Part shown: in pieces, positions 45,728-56,989 of the stretch
How the letters are laid out: each line of letters opens with the position of its first letter
Position numbering within the stretch: the first letter of the stretch is position 1
Assembly (NCBI GenBank): GCA_032622095.1
Contig: CP136066.1
Location: forward strand, 96,803,319-96,867,318
Direction: 5' to 3'
DNA: 64,000 nt
From: Siphonodentalium dalli
Lineage: Eukaryota; Mollusca; Scaphopoda; Gadilida; Siphonodentaliidae
The notes under the pieces: generated by a model
What the model saw: the letters and a program-made list of their open reading frames with translations, nothing else
What the model was told of the DNA's origin: nothing
Databases searched by the model: none
Translations under genes and position numbers: made by a program

Positions 45728-46375
45728 CTATACATAATGACCAACTATCTGCATAGAATGCCAACGTATCTACATATAATGACAAAGTGTCTGCATATAA
45801 TGACAAAGTGTCTGCAAATAAAGACAAAATATCTACATATAATGACAGCTAGGGTACGGTATCTGCATATAATGACAAAATATCTGCATATAATGACAAA
45901 CTATCTGCATATAACGCCAAAGTATCTACATATAAATGATATAATGACAAAGTATCTGCATATAATGCCAAAATATCTACATATACTGACAAAGTATCTG
46001 CATATAATGCCAAAGTGTCTGCATATAAAGACAAAACATCTACATATAATACCAGGGTGCGGTATCTGCATATAAAGACACAGTATCAACATATAATGAC
46101 AAAGTATCTGCATATAATGACAAACTATCTGCATATAATGACAAAGTGTCTGCATATAATGATACAGTATCTGCATATAAAGACGAAATATCTGCATATA
46201 ATGACAAAGTATATACATATAATGACATACTATCTGCATATAATGACAAAGTATCTGCATATAATGACAAAGTGTCTGCAAATAAAGACAAAGTATCTAC
46301 ATATAGTGACAAACTATCTGCATATAATGACAAAGTATCTGCATATAATGGCAAAGTATCTACATATAATGACAA
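45725..46375. repeat. 21-bp minisatellite, about 30 copies
   Basis: The unit is about TATCTGCATATAATGACAAAG, with variants such as ATATAAAGAC and TGTCTGCA. As 21 is a multiple of three and the unit lacks stops in several frames, long open frames exist on both strands. They encode heptapeptide repeats such as YLHIMTK, SAYNDKV and SLYADTL. These are most likely not genes. Confidence 0.95.
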
Positions 46376-46429
46376 TCGCCAATATAAGGCAGCTATGGCG
46401 TTCCATACATTTACGTCCATGTTTATAGT

Positions 46430-47930
46430 ATAGTGTTATAATATGATTATGTCAGGTTATACGCGGGGCGGTTGAAACGAGAACTTATGGTGCAGTCAAT
46501 TGTGCAGAAATGTGAATATATATCAGCCCAGAGGCTCCCACAAGTGCCACATATACCAACGGTGAATAATGCTGTACCTAGTTTAAATGGTTTAAAACGT
46601 TAAATACTATTTTGTTGAGATTTTGGGACTCCAAATTACTTAAAACATCATGGAGGAGGGTGGGGTTGTGGGTGAAAATCTTATTTTCGGCTCTTCGGGC
46701 ACCCACCCACCCCACATACGTGTCTGGGATTTCTGTCCACCGACACCCCCCTCCCCCCCGAGTAATACTAGAAATACCAAGCACGCCCAAAATAACTAAT
46801 GAAATATAAAATGCACCGTGTAAATGGTTTTAAATATGTTGGGAAGCTTATTGGTGTACACGTTTATATATCTAGGTGTGTATGTATCATTTTAGCTGGG
46901 TGGGGAGGTAATAAAACATGGGTGCGTGACCCACGGTCCGAGAGGTAAAAACACATTTTATTTGTTTACAACCTCAGTGTATCTGCACAATGATCTAGGT
47001 TTGCAGATATCAGCAATTTATAAAATAATATTTCCAATTGCAGTCTGGTAAATATCCTCGAGATCTCTGCATGCGTATATATATATTTCCAAAATATGTC
47101 AACTCTAGTTGAATTAGAGCTTATCAACTGATTTGTCATGGATATATCTACCAAATATCAACAATGACTCGAAAGTCAAGATTGAGTTCACTCTCCTGAG
47201 ATGTTATCAGCTTATAAAATGTATTGCAGTCAAATAGTCAAAACACATGTTCGGTTCATGTAATAGCTTGAATGGGGAAATTATATCTCACTGGATACGT
47301 AGGGGGTATGCTGGGATAATTGTGTATAATTTGTTTTTGTAACTATGATGTATATACCTTACTAGTGTCTTATGTGAACATGTTAGCTTCGGATGGGTAA
47401 CCACATGTATTTTCCACTATACGTCGATGCATTAGAATTTCCATTTAGCAGTCTGGAATTTGACCACACAGGTAGGCCTGGCATCAGTCTTTGTAAACAT
47501 ACACTCAGATTCATACTGGTACTATGTTTTATATGTGGGTATGTAGTTTACTCCAGACTGGCCTAGCATATACTCTCGTCACACACTGACCTGGACACGC
47601 CAATGAATGTCCGGTATGTGGTAGACAAATGCCTATTAGCAAGCATTTGAAAAAAGCCTTCACATTTGCCTGTATTAACCATTTAATCCTCCGACACTGC
47701 CTTATAATCTATAAGAGGACTTCCAACTTACTCGTCACACTCCATACACCTGACTGCCGTCCACTACGAAGATTTAGCAGATTCATGTATAAACCCATGA
47801 AAATCCAACTTCTGTATAACCTCTATAAATATTTCCTCTTTCAAGATATAAACTTTCTGGAACCTATGTTCTAGATGATACCAAGAATCAGAATCAAATT
47901 ACCACAGTAACCCCCTGCAAATATAACAAA
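46430..47930. other. About 1.5 kb without a supported gene
   Basis: AT-rich sequence with C-rich patches at 46690-46760. The frame at 47629-47874 (MPISKHLKKAFTFACINHLI and onward) has no recognisable domain. Confidence 0.4.
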
Positions 47931-48028
47931 GTACCCACATCTCGGGAGACTTCAACTGCCCAGATATCAACTGGGGCAACTCTCACATCCAACAAGGTTG
48001 CCAAGACTATGACATCCAACACAAAGTC

Positions 48029-48802
48029 ATGACAATTACATCGACCAACGAACTAACCCAAATACACCGGGAACCAACAAGAGAAAAGAACACCGTAGAC
48101 CTCATATTCGTCTCCAATCCGTCACCGGTGAAGTCATCGCATAGTATTCCTGGTATATCAGACCACGACATGGTAGTCACTGACATTGACACAAGACCAC
48201 ACTACAACAAGTTATCATCCAGAAAGTTTTACATCTACAACAAAGCATCGTGGGGAGACATGGAACTAGATGCATCATTAGTATCAGCAAATGTTGCACA
48301 TATGAAAGCGCAGAAAGAAAACATTGATGAAATATGGACAACATTCAAGACTGAACTGAAAACATCAATGGATAAACACATCCCTTCCAAACACTTACAG
48401 CCAAGAAATAAACCGCCTTGGCTAATCGGGAAAGAAAAAAGATTGCTGAGGAAAAAAGCACGTCTACATAAGAAAGCCAGAAAAACCAACTGCTGGACAA
48501 AATATAAACAGTGCCAAAGAGAATGCAAACACACTATGAGGCAAGCAGAGTGGAATTACACGAACACCACCATCGCCGAGCAGCTTGGGAAAAAGAACAG
48601 CAAGCCGTTCTGGAAATACATCAAGGCGAAAAAGCAGGATTCCATCGGGGTGGCACCACTATTAGCAAATGGAACGTTGACGGACGACAGTAAAGGGAAA
48701 GCAGAAATCCTCCTAAACCAATTCAAGTCAGTTTTACGAAGGATAAATCAGGACCATCAACCACAACCAGGATACACATACCATCTGACATACAACCACT
48801 GA
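48029..48802 (+). pseudogene. LINE ORF2, endonuclease C-terminus and linker
   Basis: Open from the truncated 5' end. The part from 48029 reads MTITSTNELTQIHREPTREK, and the last endonuclease motif is SDHDMVVTDI. The Lys/Arg-rich linker (KEKRLLRKKARLHKKARKTN) precedes the RT. The true frame leaves this ORF at about 48735, where one T seems to be missing, so the last 20 residues here are out of frame. Confidence 0.85.
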
Positions 48803-50391
48803 CTATCACCAGAGAGGGGGTCACCAAACTACTGAAGGAGCTAAATCCATCCAAAGCAGCTGGCCCCGACGACATACCAAACCGAATACTTAAGGAGTGT
48901 GCAGAAGCACTTGGTCCAGGCCTGGCAAGCATATTCCAATACTCAATAGACACCGGACAGCTACCAGATGACTGGAAGAAAGCAAACATCTCAAGCATCT
49001 TCAAAAAAGGCGACAAACACACCGCATGAAACTATCGGCCAGTCTCACTCACGTATGTTGCTTGTAAGCTGCTGGAACATTGTATCTGCAAACACATGCT
49101 GAAACACCTCGAGAAGAACAATGTCCTCACAAAACTCAACCACGGCTTCAGATCAGGCTACTCATGTGAATCGCAGCTTCTTACAACAATAGACGACCTG
49201 ACAAAATCATGTAATAAGAAAAAACAAGTTGACATGATCATCCTAGACTTCTCCAAAGCATTCGACACGGTACCTCACAAGAAGCTCCTTTATAAACTAC
49301 ACCAGTATGGGATCCGTGGCCAACTCCACACATGGCTAGAGTGCTTCCTATCACAAAGGAAAATGAGAGTAGTACTGGAGGGACAGACATCAGACGAAGT
49401 CGACGTGGACTCCGGTGTACCATAGGGAAATATTCTGGGTCCTCTGTTATTCCTATGTCACATAAACGACCTACCAGATAGTGTCAAATCTACAGTCAGA
49501 CTTTTTGCCGATGACTGCCTACTCTACCGGCAGATAAACAACATCAATGACCAACATCAACTGCAACAAGATCTGCAGAGCCTTGAAGGATCGGCCAAAC
49601 ACTGGGGAATGTCCTTCAATGCAAAGAAGTGCTATGTGATGAGCATGCAAACGAAACTTGACAAGATGTATATGCTAGATGGACAAAACCTAAAACAAGT
49701 GGCACACAACAGATACCTCGGACTAGAAATCTCAAACGACCTAAAATGGACAACACATATCAACAACATATCAAAGAAAGCAAATTCAACACTGGGCTTT
49801 CTACGCCGCAACCTGAAGTTCATGCCAGGAAAACTCAAACAGATAGCATACTTATCCCTAGTCCGATCCATCATGGACTACGGCTCAACCATCTGGGATC
49901 CATACCAACAAAAAGAAATTGATCTCCTAGAAAAAATACAGAGGAAAGCAGGGAGATTCATTAAAAATTACTATCGAAGCTACCATCCTGGATCAATGAC
50001 GACCATACTCAGTGAACTAAAGCTACCACCACTATACGAGAGGAGGAAAATCCAGCGGCTGTCGTATTTTTACAAGGTGGTAATGCACCTGGTACCAGCT
50101 ATGCCATCCGACAATTTCCTCACCAAAAAGAGAGAGACCAGAAAGATTACATCAAAAACATTCAGTGACCATCAAGTAACAAACCTGGTCAAGAAGTACG
50201 AAACGAAAAACAACAAGTGCTTCCAAGTGCCACGATCATACTGTGCACAATACGAGAACTCCTTCTTTGTTCGCACCACAATCGACTGGAACCACCTGGA
50301 TGATTATATTGTGTCGTCGGAATCACCAGAGACCTTCCTTGCTGCTTTAGTACCAGCAAAAGAGGAAGAGACACAAAAACCGCGCAACTAA
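48740..50391 (+). pseudogene. LINE ORF2, reverse transcriptase and C-terminal domain, two stops
   Basis: One frame covers the whole region apart from TGA 49027-49029 and TAG 49423-49425. RT motifs run in order: LNPSKAAGPDDIPN, LPDDWKKANISSIFKKGD, GFRSGYSCESQL, IILDFSKAFDTVPH, GPLLFLCHINDLPD and LFADDCLLY. After the RT come YLGLEISNDLKWTTHINNIS, VRSIMDYGSTIWDP and KIQRKAGRFI, and the typical C-terminal DWNHLDDYIV. All RT motifs are intact, so the copy is probably recent. Confidence 0.9.
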
Positions 50392-50863
50392 CATCAGCCC
50401 AGTCACCGTCCTACATTACCACTATTGGGATCTTGGACGTAACAATACAGATACAGATCTCCCCCCCCCATAATTAAACCAAAACAACCCCACCATATAT
50501 ATTCCTAGTATCCACAAAATAATTCTCTACATCCCCCACCACCAATAAATTTCTTAATACCTACAAAATAGTTCATGACAAACTTCCTTTTACATGCTTA
50601 TAAAGGTTTTACCTCGAACACCCACAAAGTAATACGACAGGAGGTATAAACCGCATAATTTTATGATATAATCGCAATAGGCTGAAATAGGGTAAAATTT
50701 GCGTATTATCGTATTTTGGCCGCCATCTTGGAAGCCATCTTTGATTAAGTTGACAGTTTATGGATCCAGTTAGATGTAAATACCTTATGTAATGATCCTA
50801 ATATGATTACGTCAGTACGTATGGACAACCCAAAACACGTCCATCCATCTATAAAATGATAAA

Positions 50864-51500
50864 TGTATGTTTCATGGGAGTGCCTGGCGTGTATTTCTGG
50901 CCAACTTGGGATATATGATCACGTCAGTACGTATGGACGGCGACATGTCTCTATTCCGAAGGTTCGCTATTCCCAAGGTTCATTATACCGAAGGATCGCT
51001 ATTCCGAAGGTTCTCTATTCCTCGCTATTCAGAAGGTTTTTGTTTTTTTGAAATTTCATTCGATATTCTAAAGTATTGAGAGGGTTCTTTATCATAAGAC
51101 TCTTTTTATGAAGGATATATCTTAAAGGTACTCAATCCGATCAGACGCTCCTAAATTACTATTTCTTTCGGTGGTAAAACAATATTTGATTCGAGTCGAG
51201 GAACCCACCCATCAAAGCTCATGTTATTAGATATCGATGTTTGCTATTTCTATTGTTTATGGGCCTGATCTTGTCAGAATAAAAGGTCAAACGGGCGGTC
51301 TTGCAGATATGGATAACTGTAAAATCGTGGTAATAATAACCACTTGATTTTAGAGTTGTCCATCTTTTCTGGTTAAATAAGCCCATAATAGCAAACCTTC
51401 TGAATAAAGAACCTTTGGGATAGCGACTCTTCGGAATATGGAACCTTCGGAATAATGAACCCGATCCTATATGAAGAGCCCACGACACGTCCATCAATAA
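50864..51500. repeat. GGTTC-rich inverted arms around a family A insertion
   Basis: TATTCCGAAGGTTC units (four to five between 50950 and 51035) on the left are mirrored by GAACCTTCGGAATA units at 51410-51460. A family A half-element (51126-51390) lies between. Direct copies of ACACGTCCATC and ATAAATGTAT occur at about 50836 and 51485. Confidence 0.7.
51126..51390 (+). repeat. TTAA-flanked fold-back element, family A, copy 4
   Basis: Starts AGGTACTCAATCCGATCAGA after TTAA (51122-51125), with ATTTGATTCGAGTCGAGGAA and the TAATAATAACCACTTGATTT core. The right arm is mostly missing. It shares GGTCAAACGGGCGGTCTTGC with copy 3. Confidence 0.8.
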
Positions 51501-51826
51501 ATGTATACATTTCTCTAATTTCCAGACTGATATTCATGGCGCCAGTCAAGAGATATTAGCCATATAACACATGTTACTATATTTGTTCAAAATGCTATCA
51601 TCAGGTGAAGGTTGAATCTAGCCCAGTGACCAATTTTCAAGGCAAAATTATTTTCTTTAATTTTTGCGAGTTTCAGCGAGTTACATGGATGGGACACAAT
51701 GACTCAATGAGACACAATTTCTGGCCGGTGGTAGGATCCAACTTCAGTAGATGATAGGCACTTCAAAAAGGATTGACATAATTTGCCAAATGACTTTTGT
51801 TTTGGGGCTGGAGTGGATAAATACCC

Positions 51827-51939
51827 AGAACGACACGATGTGTAAATGGGTTTGTCGATACGACAGCGCCTCGAGTCCTATCCTTCCGCGACAGCACGAG
51901 TGCCGTATCGACAAACCCATCTACACATCGTGTCGTTCT
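51827..51939. repeat. Hairpin with 37-bp arms
   Basis: AGAACGACACGATGTGTAAA to TTGTCGATACGAC is mirrored at 51904-51939. There is one mismatch, and the loop of about 38 bases is CG-rich. Confidence 0.9.
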
Positions 51940-52347
51940 GTTATTACACGCGTCGCGTCCTATAATCCGTGCATTAAAAATACAGGATTAGAAGGTTTAT
52001 TTAGGCTCATACAGGGCGTGTTTGTCATGTGTGATGATTCTTTTATTTAAATAGTTCCAGTTTCATGGTTGAGGCGAACGTCATGTACGCCATTTTACGT
52101 CAACGAGATGCGTATGGAACGTACGTTCCATACGGATTTGTAAATATGGAACAGCAATAACACTGTAGTTCTAGGAACAAGCGTGTAATAAATAATTTAT
52201 ATCAAACAAACTGATGTCATTGTGCAATACCGGTAGTTGTATGTTCGGGGCGTTTCATATACGGTTACTACTCATTAATCAGATGTGCATACCATATTCA
52301 TGTTTACGGAATTCACCTTAAAAGACTATCGAACCACAAAAAGTGCA

Positions 52348-52369
52348 AGATCATGTCATGAATCTCTAC
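52348..52369. repeat. Single arm of hairpin family B
   Basis: AGATCATGTCATGAATCTCT, one mismatch from the 4850 and 34645 arms. No partner arm is nearby. Confidence 0.55.
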
Positions 52370-52999
52370 ACTAGATATGACCGTACTATAGACCATATAC
52401 ACCAATTGCACTGTGTAAATTTATGAAAAATTAATAAACATGCAGGGAATATATTCTTTTTATTGTTAATACTTGTTCCTCAATAATCTACTTCACAGTA
52501 GGGGTGGTCCCAGCTCGAGATTGCATGCTTGTTTGTGACGTTTGTGAGCTTATATCATACCCTCATATGTCTAATCATTGTGATGGTCAATAATAGTGAT
52601 AGCGGAGACCTAGAGTGAAATTAATAATAGTGATGGAAATTTAATTTTATTTAATTCTATTTCAATTTAATTCTATATATGTCTCTATGCCAAATAACTT
52701 AATGATCGTTGAGAATTGTATCTAAAATTAATAATCATGCGGCACATGCTGAAACTATTGTTAGGCATCTGATAGTATATAAACATTTAAAGTGATAGTA
52801 CTGTTATTTCTATATGAAATTATTCTTGCCCAGAATAATCGGATTGCCATGTTGGCGCGCGCACCAGCAAACCCAGGCCTTCATCGTAAATCGGTGTTTA
52901 GATATTGCAAGCATTGGTCGAAGGGTCAAGGGTCAGAAAGACCAGAATGCATCATCGATCTAAAAATAATGCTGACGGACACGCATTAATAATATAAAA

Positions 53000-53293
53000 A
53001 TGGCGGAACGTTTAAAAAATAGATTTGGAAGCGATCCGGGGGCTGTTAATTGTTCATGCGGGAATGTATGCGCGTGGAGGAAGTCGGCCACGTCTCGTTC
53101 GTTGCGGACATCGTGTCCCTGTTTGGAAGCGGGGACATTTTGCAGCAGAGGCTGCAAATGTGGAACAAGCAAAATGAGCTGTCAGAACCAGCCCAAGATT
53201 GGCAAGAAGAAAGGGTCGATTTTGTCGGCAGAACTTGGGTTGTCAAGTAGCGAAGACGATGCGATGGTGAAAATGTCGAAGATGTCGTCGTGA
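53000..53293 (+). CDS. Small cysteine-rich protein with a CXC/TCR-like motif
   Basis: The ATG at 53000 has a good context (AAAAATGG) and opens 97 codons, starting MAERLKNRFGSDPGAVNCSC. The Cys pattern is CSCGNVCAW, then SCPCLEAGTFC, then GCKCGTSKMSCQN, close to the CXC (tesmin/TSO1-like) layout of CxC, CPC, C and CKC. That motif binds DNA through zinc in larger proteins. The C-terminus is Lys/Ser-rich with SSSEDD. Such small CXC ORFs are frequent in invertebrate genomes, often near transposons. It may be a last exon or a complete small gene. A hAT MITE sits 100 bp downstream. Confidence 0.55.
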   Translation: MAERLKNRFGSDPGAVNCSCGNVCAWRKSATSRSLRTSCPCLEAGTFCSRGCKCGTSKMSCQNQPKIGKKKGSILSAELGLSSSEDDAMVKMSKMSS

Positions 53294-53400
53294 AAAAAAA
53301 GAGGTAAAAAATTGTATCACTCTTCGCTATAAAATTGAAATTGATATCCACACAAATTCCAACAGGCAATATTAATTTTTATTTTTTTTAGGCCTTACTC

Positions 53401-53528
53401 CACAGGCCTTCTAAACAGTGATAATTGAGTGATATTTTGGATTTTGAAGTAATTAGACCACTTACCTTGTATTTGATGCATTAAATGTCTATTTATTAAG
53501 ATCTCAGTCACTGTTTAGAAGGCCTGTG
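53401..53528. mobile_element. 128-bp hAT-type MITE with 8-bp target duplication
   Basis: Perfect TIRs CACAGGCCTTCTAAACAGTG and its mirror are flanked on both sides by CCTTACTC (53393-53400 and 53529-53536). It has no ORF. The empty site is unambiguous from the duplication. Confidence 0.95.
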
Positions 53529-53934
53529 CCTTACTCTTGTCGTCTTGAAGTTGAAGGTCTCGTTATTCACCATTCAAATAGTACTAGCAGTATATGTAGC
53601 ATCATAAGCATGTGCAGTGTTGCTGTTAGTACTAGTAGGCCTACCAAAAATAATAATAATACTGTAATATTTTTCATGACCATGATTGTGGAAAATTTTC
53701 CCAGATTGAATAAATTACAGGCCAAAATAATAGTAGGGGTGGATTTTTTTTTCCCACATTGAGTTTCCAAAAGTTATTCTCAGATGGGCTAGTTACTATC
53801 AACGGAAAATCAAATATATAAGTTCTCTAATTGATTAACAGTATTTTATCTGCACAATACATGTAAGTCCATAATTTTGAGGCGAAGTTGATCGGAAGTG
53901 GGCAACTATGGGAGGCCCTTTTCACATTTATTAT

Positions 53935-54085
53935 TTATTTGCGCTTAAGCGCAAATCATTTGCGCTTAAGCATAAAACAATTTGCCCTTAAGCACAAATC
54001 ATTTGCACTAAAGCGCAAATATGTGTCTATCAATTTATTTGCTCTTAAAGCGCAAATCATTTGCGGTTAAGCGCAAATACCTAGC
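53935..54085. repeat. CTTAAG-palindrome array 2
   Basis: Seven units of TTTGCGCTTAAGCGCAAATC type, each nearly self-complementary, about 22 bp apart. Variants have CCTTAAGCAC or ACTAAAGCGC. Confidence 0.9.
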
Positions 54086-55129
54086 ACTCCCTTACTTCCC
54101 TCTGATTGTGAATGATTGGGTCCATCTCATAGTAAATTATGATGGGCCCATAGTAATAGCCCCATACAGACTCAAAGTTGAAGAAAAAACATATATCCAT
54201 GTCAGCATCTCTGTCCCTGGTGTCCCAGGAATTGGTGTCTCACTCCCAGAGCTCTAGTATATTTTATTAAAGGGATATCTCCTGCACAGATATATACCAT
54301 TTCCATGGCCATAAAAAGGGAATTAAGGGTTACTACTATCTAACTTACCCATAAATTATTGGCATGACCTGGTGTATCAACTAGCAACACAAGAGGAGCA
54401 TTGGGCTAATTTTAACCTGTTTTAATTAGCCTGAGTACTCAACAGTCAACTGTGAGTGTGTGTTCAACAAGGATAATCCCTAATTACATATTATCAGCAT
54501 CCATCTATCCAAAGAATTTATGTCTCCTTCCCGGAACTCTAGTAATTTTTTGTATGATGTTTTTTAATGTATTATTGCAAAGATTTGGGCCCTTACTATG
54601 GTCATATACTATAGCATGCATGTGGTGTCACTGCATGAGGGCTTGCTTACCTCATATGGTTTACTTATTGACTTAAATCAGAGGAAATAACCCTATTTTC
54701 ATATTATCAGCATCCCTGTCAAAAAAGATTGGTGTCTCATTCCTGGAGCTTTGGTGTCTCAGTCCTCGAGCTCTAGTTATTTTTATTACACAAATCTATA
54801 GTATTGCCATGGTCATATAGTTCCACCGAGGGCTTGCTTCCCTCATATGGTGTGCCTGTATACTCGAAAATTGAGGAAAATCAAAGTCGCCCCGACTAAT
54901 ACAGAATAACTAATATATACTGAAGATATTATAATGCTATCACGAGTCGCTCCAACTAAAACAGAAGGTGATACTATTGCGAGTCAGCCATTTTGATAAA
55001 GAAGTTGGGCTAGCTCCCTACCCATCCAAACCAATGAAACCAAGAGGTGATATGTCAATAGGAGTTAATGCTAAGTTATGGAGAAACCTATTTATTCACC
55101 AGGGGTGTTTAGTTACCTATAACCATGAA

Positions 55130-55260
55130 TTGCGCATAAGCGCAATGATTGCACTGAAGCGAAATTATTTGCGCTTAAGCGCAATTAATTGCACTTAAGC
55201 ACAATTGATTACGCTCAAGTGTTAAGTGCAATTGATTGTGCTTAAGCACAATTAATTATT
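55130..55260. repeat. CTTAAG-palindrome array 3
   Basis: Units such as GCGCTTAAGCGCAATTAATT and GCACTTAAGCACAATTGATT, about 20 bp apart. The flank changes from CAAAT in array 2 to CAATTRATT here. Confidence 0.9.
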
Positions 55261-55374
55261 AAATGTGAATTGGGCCTCCCATACACTTAAGCATAAATCA
55301 AATTCCAGATCTAAAAACTCCCCTGGGGCTGAAATGATGGGCGGGGGGGGGGGGGGTTTCATATTTATTATTTA

Positions 55375-55425
55375 TTTGCAAATATTTGCACTTAAGCATA
55401 AATCATTTGCACTCAAGTACAAATA
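55375..55425. repeat. CTTAAG-type array 4 (short)
   Basis: Two or three units, TTTGCACTTAAGCATAAATC and TTTGCACTCAAGTACAAAT. Confidence 0.8.
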
Positions 55426-55679
55426 TGCGTCTAACAATTAAATACCAAACTTGCTCTCCCTTACTTCCCTCTGATTGTGACTGATTTGAGTCAATCTCAT
55501 AGTATATTATCATGGGCCCAAAGTAGTAGCCCCATACAGACTCAATAGTTGAAGAAAATTTCTGTCCCTGGTGTCCTAATAAGTGCCTCACTCCCAGAGC
55601 TGTAGTATATTTTATTAAAGGGACATCTCCTGCACAGATATATACCATTTCCAATTTTCCATGGCCATAAATAGACAAT

Positions 55680-55805
55680 TAGGGCTTAAGCGTAAATAAA
55701 TGATAAATGTGAAAATGCTTGAGAAATGAGGGTAAATAAAATATACTTAAGTGTAGATCAATTATACCTAAATGTAAATTAGTTATGCTTATACATAAAT
55801 AATCA
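55680..55805. repeat. CTTAAG-type array 5
   Basis: GGGCTTAAGCGTAAATAAAT, ATACTTAAGTGTAGATCAAT and related units. They are largely repeated in the duplicate at 56655-56775. Confidence 0.8.
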
Positions 55806-55899
55806 CACTCCCATAGAGCTCCCCTCAAGCTGAAATTGATGCAACCACATATATTGTCTGCATATCAGTAGAATCTTTCAATGGCAGATATTATATACC

Positions 55900-55914
55900 G
55901 GGGGGGGGGGGGGG
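55900..55914. repeat. G homopolymer at duplication boundary
   Basis: A 15-base G run after ATATACC. The same position in the duplicate copy (56881-56900) holds 20 G, followed by sequence that in copy 1 lies about 155 bp further right. Confidence 0.8.
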
Positions 55915-56654
55915 TGATACGAAATTTACAGGAAGGTATTTCGGGGTGGGTGACCCATGCAAATGTTTTACTTTGAGCACTTATTTGACATTTGTAACAG
56001 TTTAAAACTCATTTTGAGTATTTATAACAACAAAAACACCATACGTATGGTACTGGGACCTCATATGGCCCTTAGTGCAGTGGAGATGACATTAATCTAT
56101 GTCTTTTTGCATATGGGACGGTGGGGTGAAAAAATTCCTTCACCACACTTCCCTCTGATTGTGAATGATTTGAGTCAATCTCATAGTATATTATCATGGG
56201 CCCAAAGTAGTAGTCCCATACAGACTCAATAGTTGAAGCATTTCTGTCCCTGGTGTCCTAATAAGTGCCTCACTCCCAGAGCTGTAGTATATTTTATTAA
56301 AGGGACATCTCCTGCATAGATATATACCATTTCCATGGCCGTAAATAGGCAATTAGGGGTTACTGGGGGTTTGCTTCCCTCATATATGGTGTACTTATTG
56401 ACTTGAAATAGGGGGAAAACCCCTATTTTCATAATATCAGCATCCCTGTCCCCAAGAATTTGTGTCTCCATCCCTGAGATATAGTATTTTTATAAAAGAG
56501 ACATATCCTGCACAGATCTATACCATTCCCATGGTCATAAAACATCTTGGGGTTACTGGGGGATTGTTTCCATCATATGGTGGGTCTATATAAACTTTAT
56601 TGATGTGTTTAGGCCTGTGCCATTTGAAATTAATTCATGGGGGAATCAATGTTT

Positions 56655-56900
56655 TGAGCTAAAGTGTAAATAAATAATAAATGTGAAAATGCTTGAGGAA
56701 TGAGGGTAAATAAAATATGCTTAAGTGTAGATCAATTATACCTAAATGTAAATTAGTTATGCTTATACATAAATAATTACACTCCCATAGAGCTCCCCTC
56801 AATCTGAAATTGATGCAACCACATATATTGTCTGCATACCAGTAGAATCTTACAATGGCAGATATTATATATTATATACCGGGGGGGGGGGGGGGGGGGG
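56655..56900. repeat. Second copy of array 5 and G-run segment
   Basis: Matches 55690-55914 through AAAATGCTTGAGRAATGAGG, ATGCTTATACATAAATAATT and the ATTATATACC-G run. A 10-base ATATTATATA extension precedes the G run. Confidence 0.85.
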
Positions 56901-56989
56901 CCTTAGTGCAGTGGAGATGACATTAATCTATGTCTTTTTGCATATGGGACGGTGGGGTGAAAACATTCCTTCACCACACTGTTACAAAA

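Larger units (their letters stand above)
47938..50460 (+). mobile_element. CR1/jockey-type LINE, 5'-truncated, three visible ORF2 lesions
   Basis: The frame begins HISGDFNCPDINWG, the end of an apurinic endonuclease domain, with DLIFVSNP and GISDHDMV following. It continues through the linker into the RT: LLKELNPSKAAGPDDIPNRI, NYRPVSLT, LDFSKAFDTVPHKKL, FADD at 49504-49515, and W..HI..I..KANSTLGFLR. It ends at a TAA at 50389-50391. Visible lesions are a one-base loss in a T run near 48735, TGA at 49027-49029 and TAG at 49423-49425 where PQG is expected. A 3' untranslated region of about 70 bases ends in ACAGATACAGAT. Confidence 0.9.
54086..56370. repeat. Large dispersed or tandem duplication block
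   Basis: CTTCCCTCTGATTGTGAATG, followed by ATGGGCCCATAGTAATAG or a close variant and CTCACTCCCAGAGCT, occurs at about 54093, 55460 and 56146. In each copy GGGACATCTCCTGCACAGAT or a close variant follows. A second segment (CACTCCCATAGAGCTCCCCT to ATATACC before a G run) occurs at 55807-55900 and 56780-56880. The copies are 80-95% similar by eye. Confidence 0.8.

Noticed and set aside
45725-46375. CRISPR-like array
   Set aside because: The unit is continuous without spacers, and the DNA is eukaryotic.
45704-46433. Six long frames with heptapeptide repeats
   Set aside because: They come from the 21-bp minisatellite; both strands and several frames are open at once.
48007-50374. Several minus-strand frames over the LINE
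   Set aside because: Antisense shadows of ORF2.
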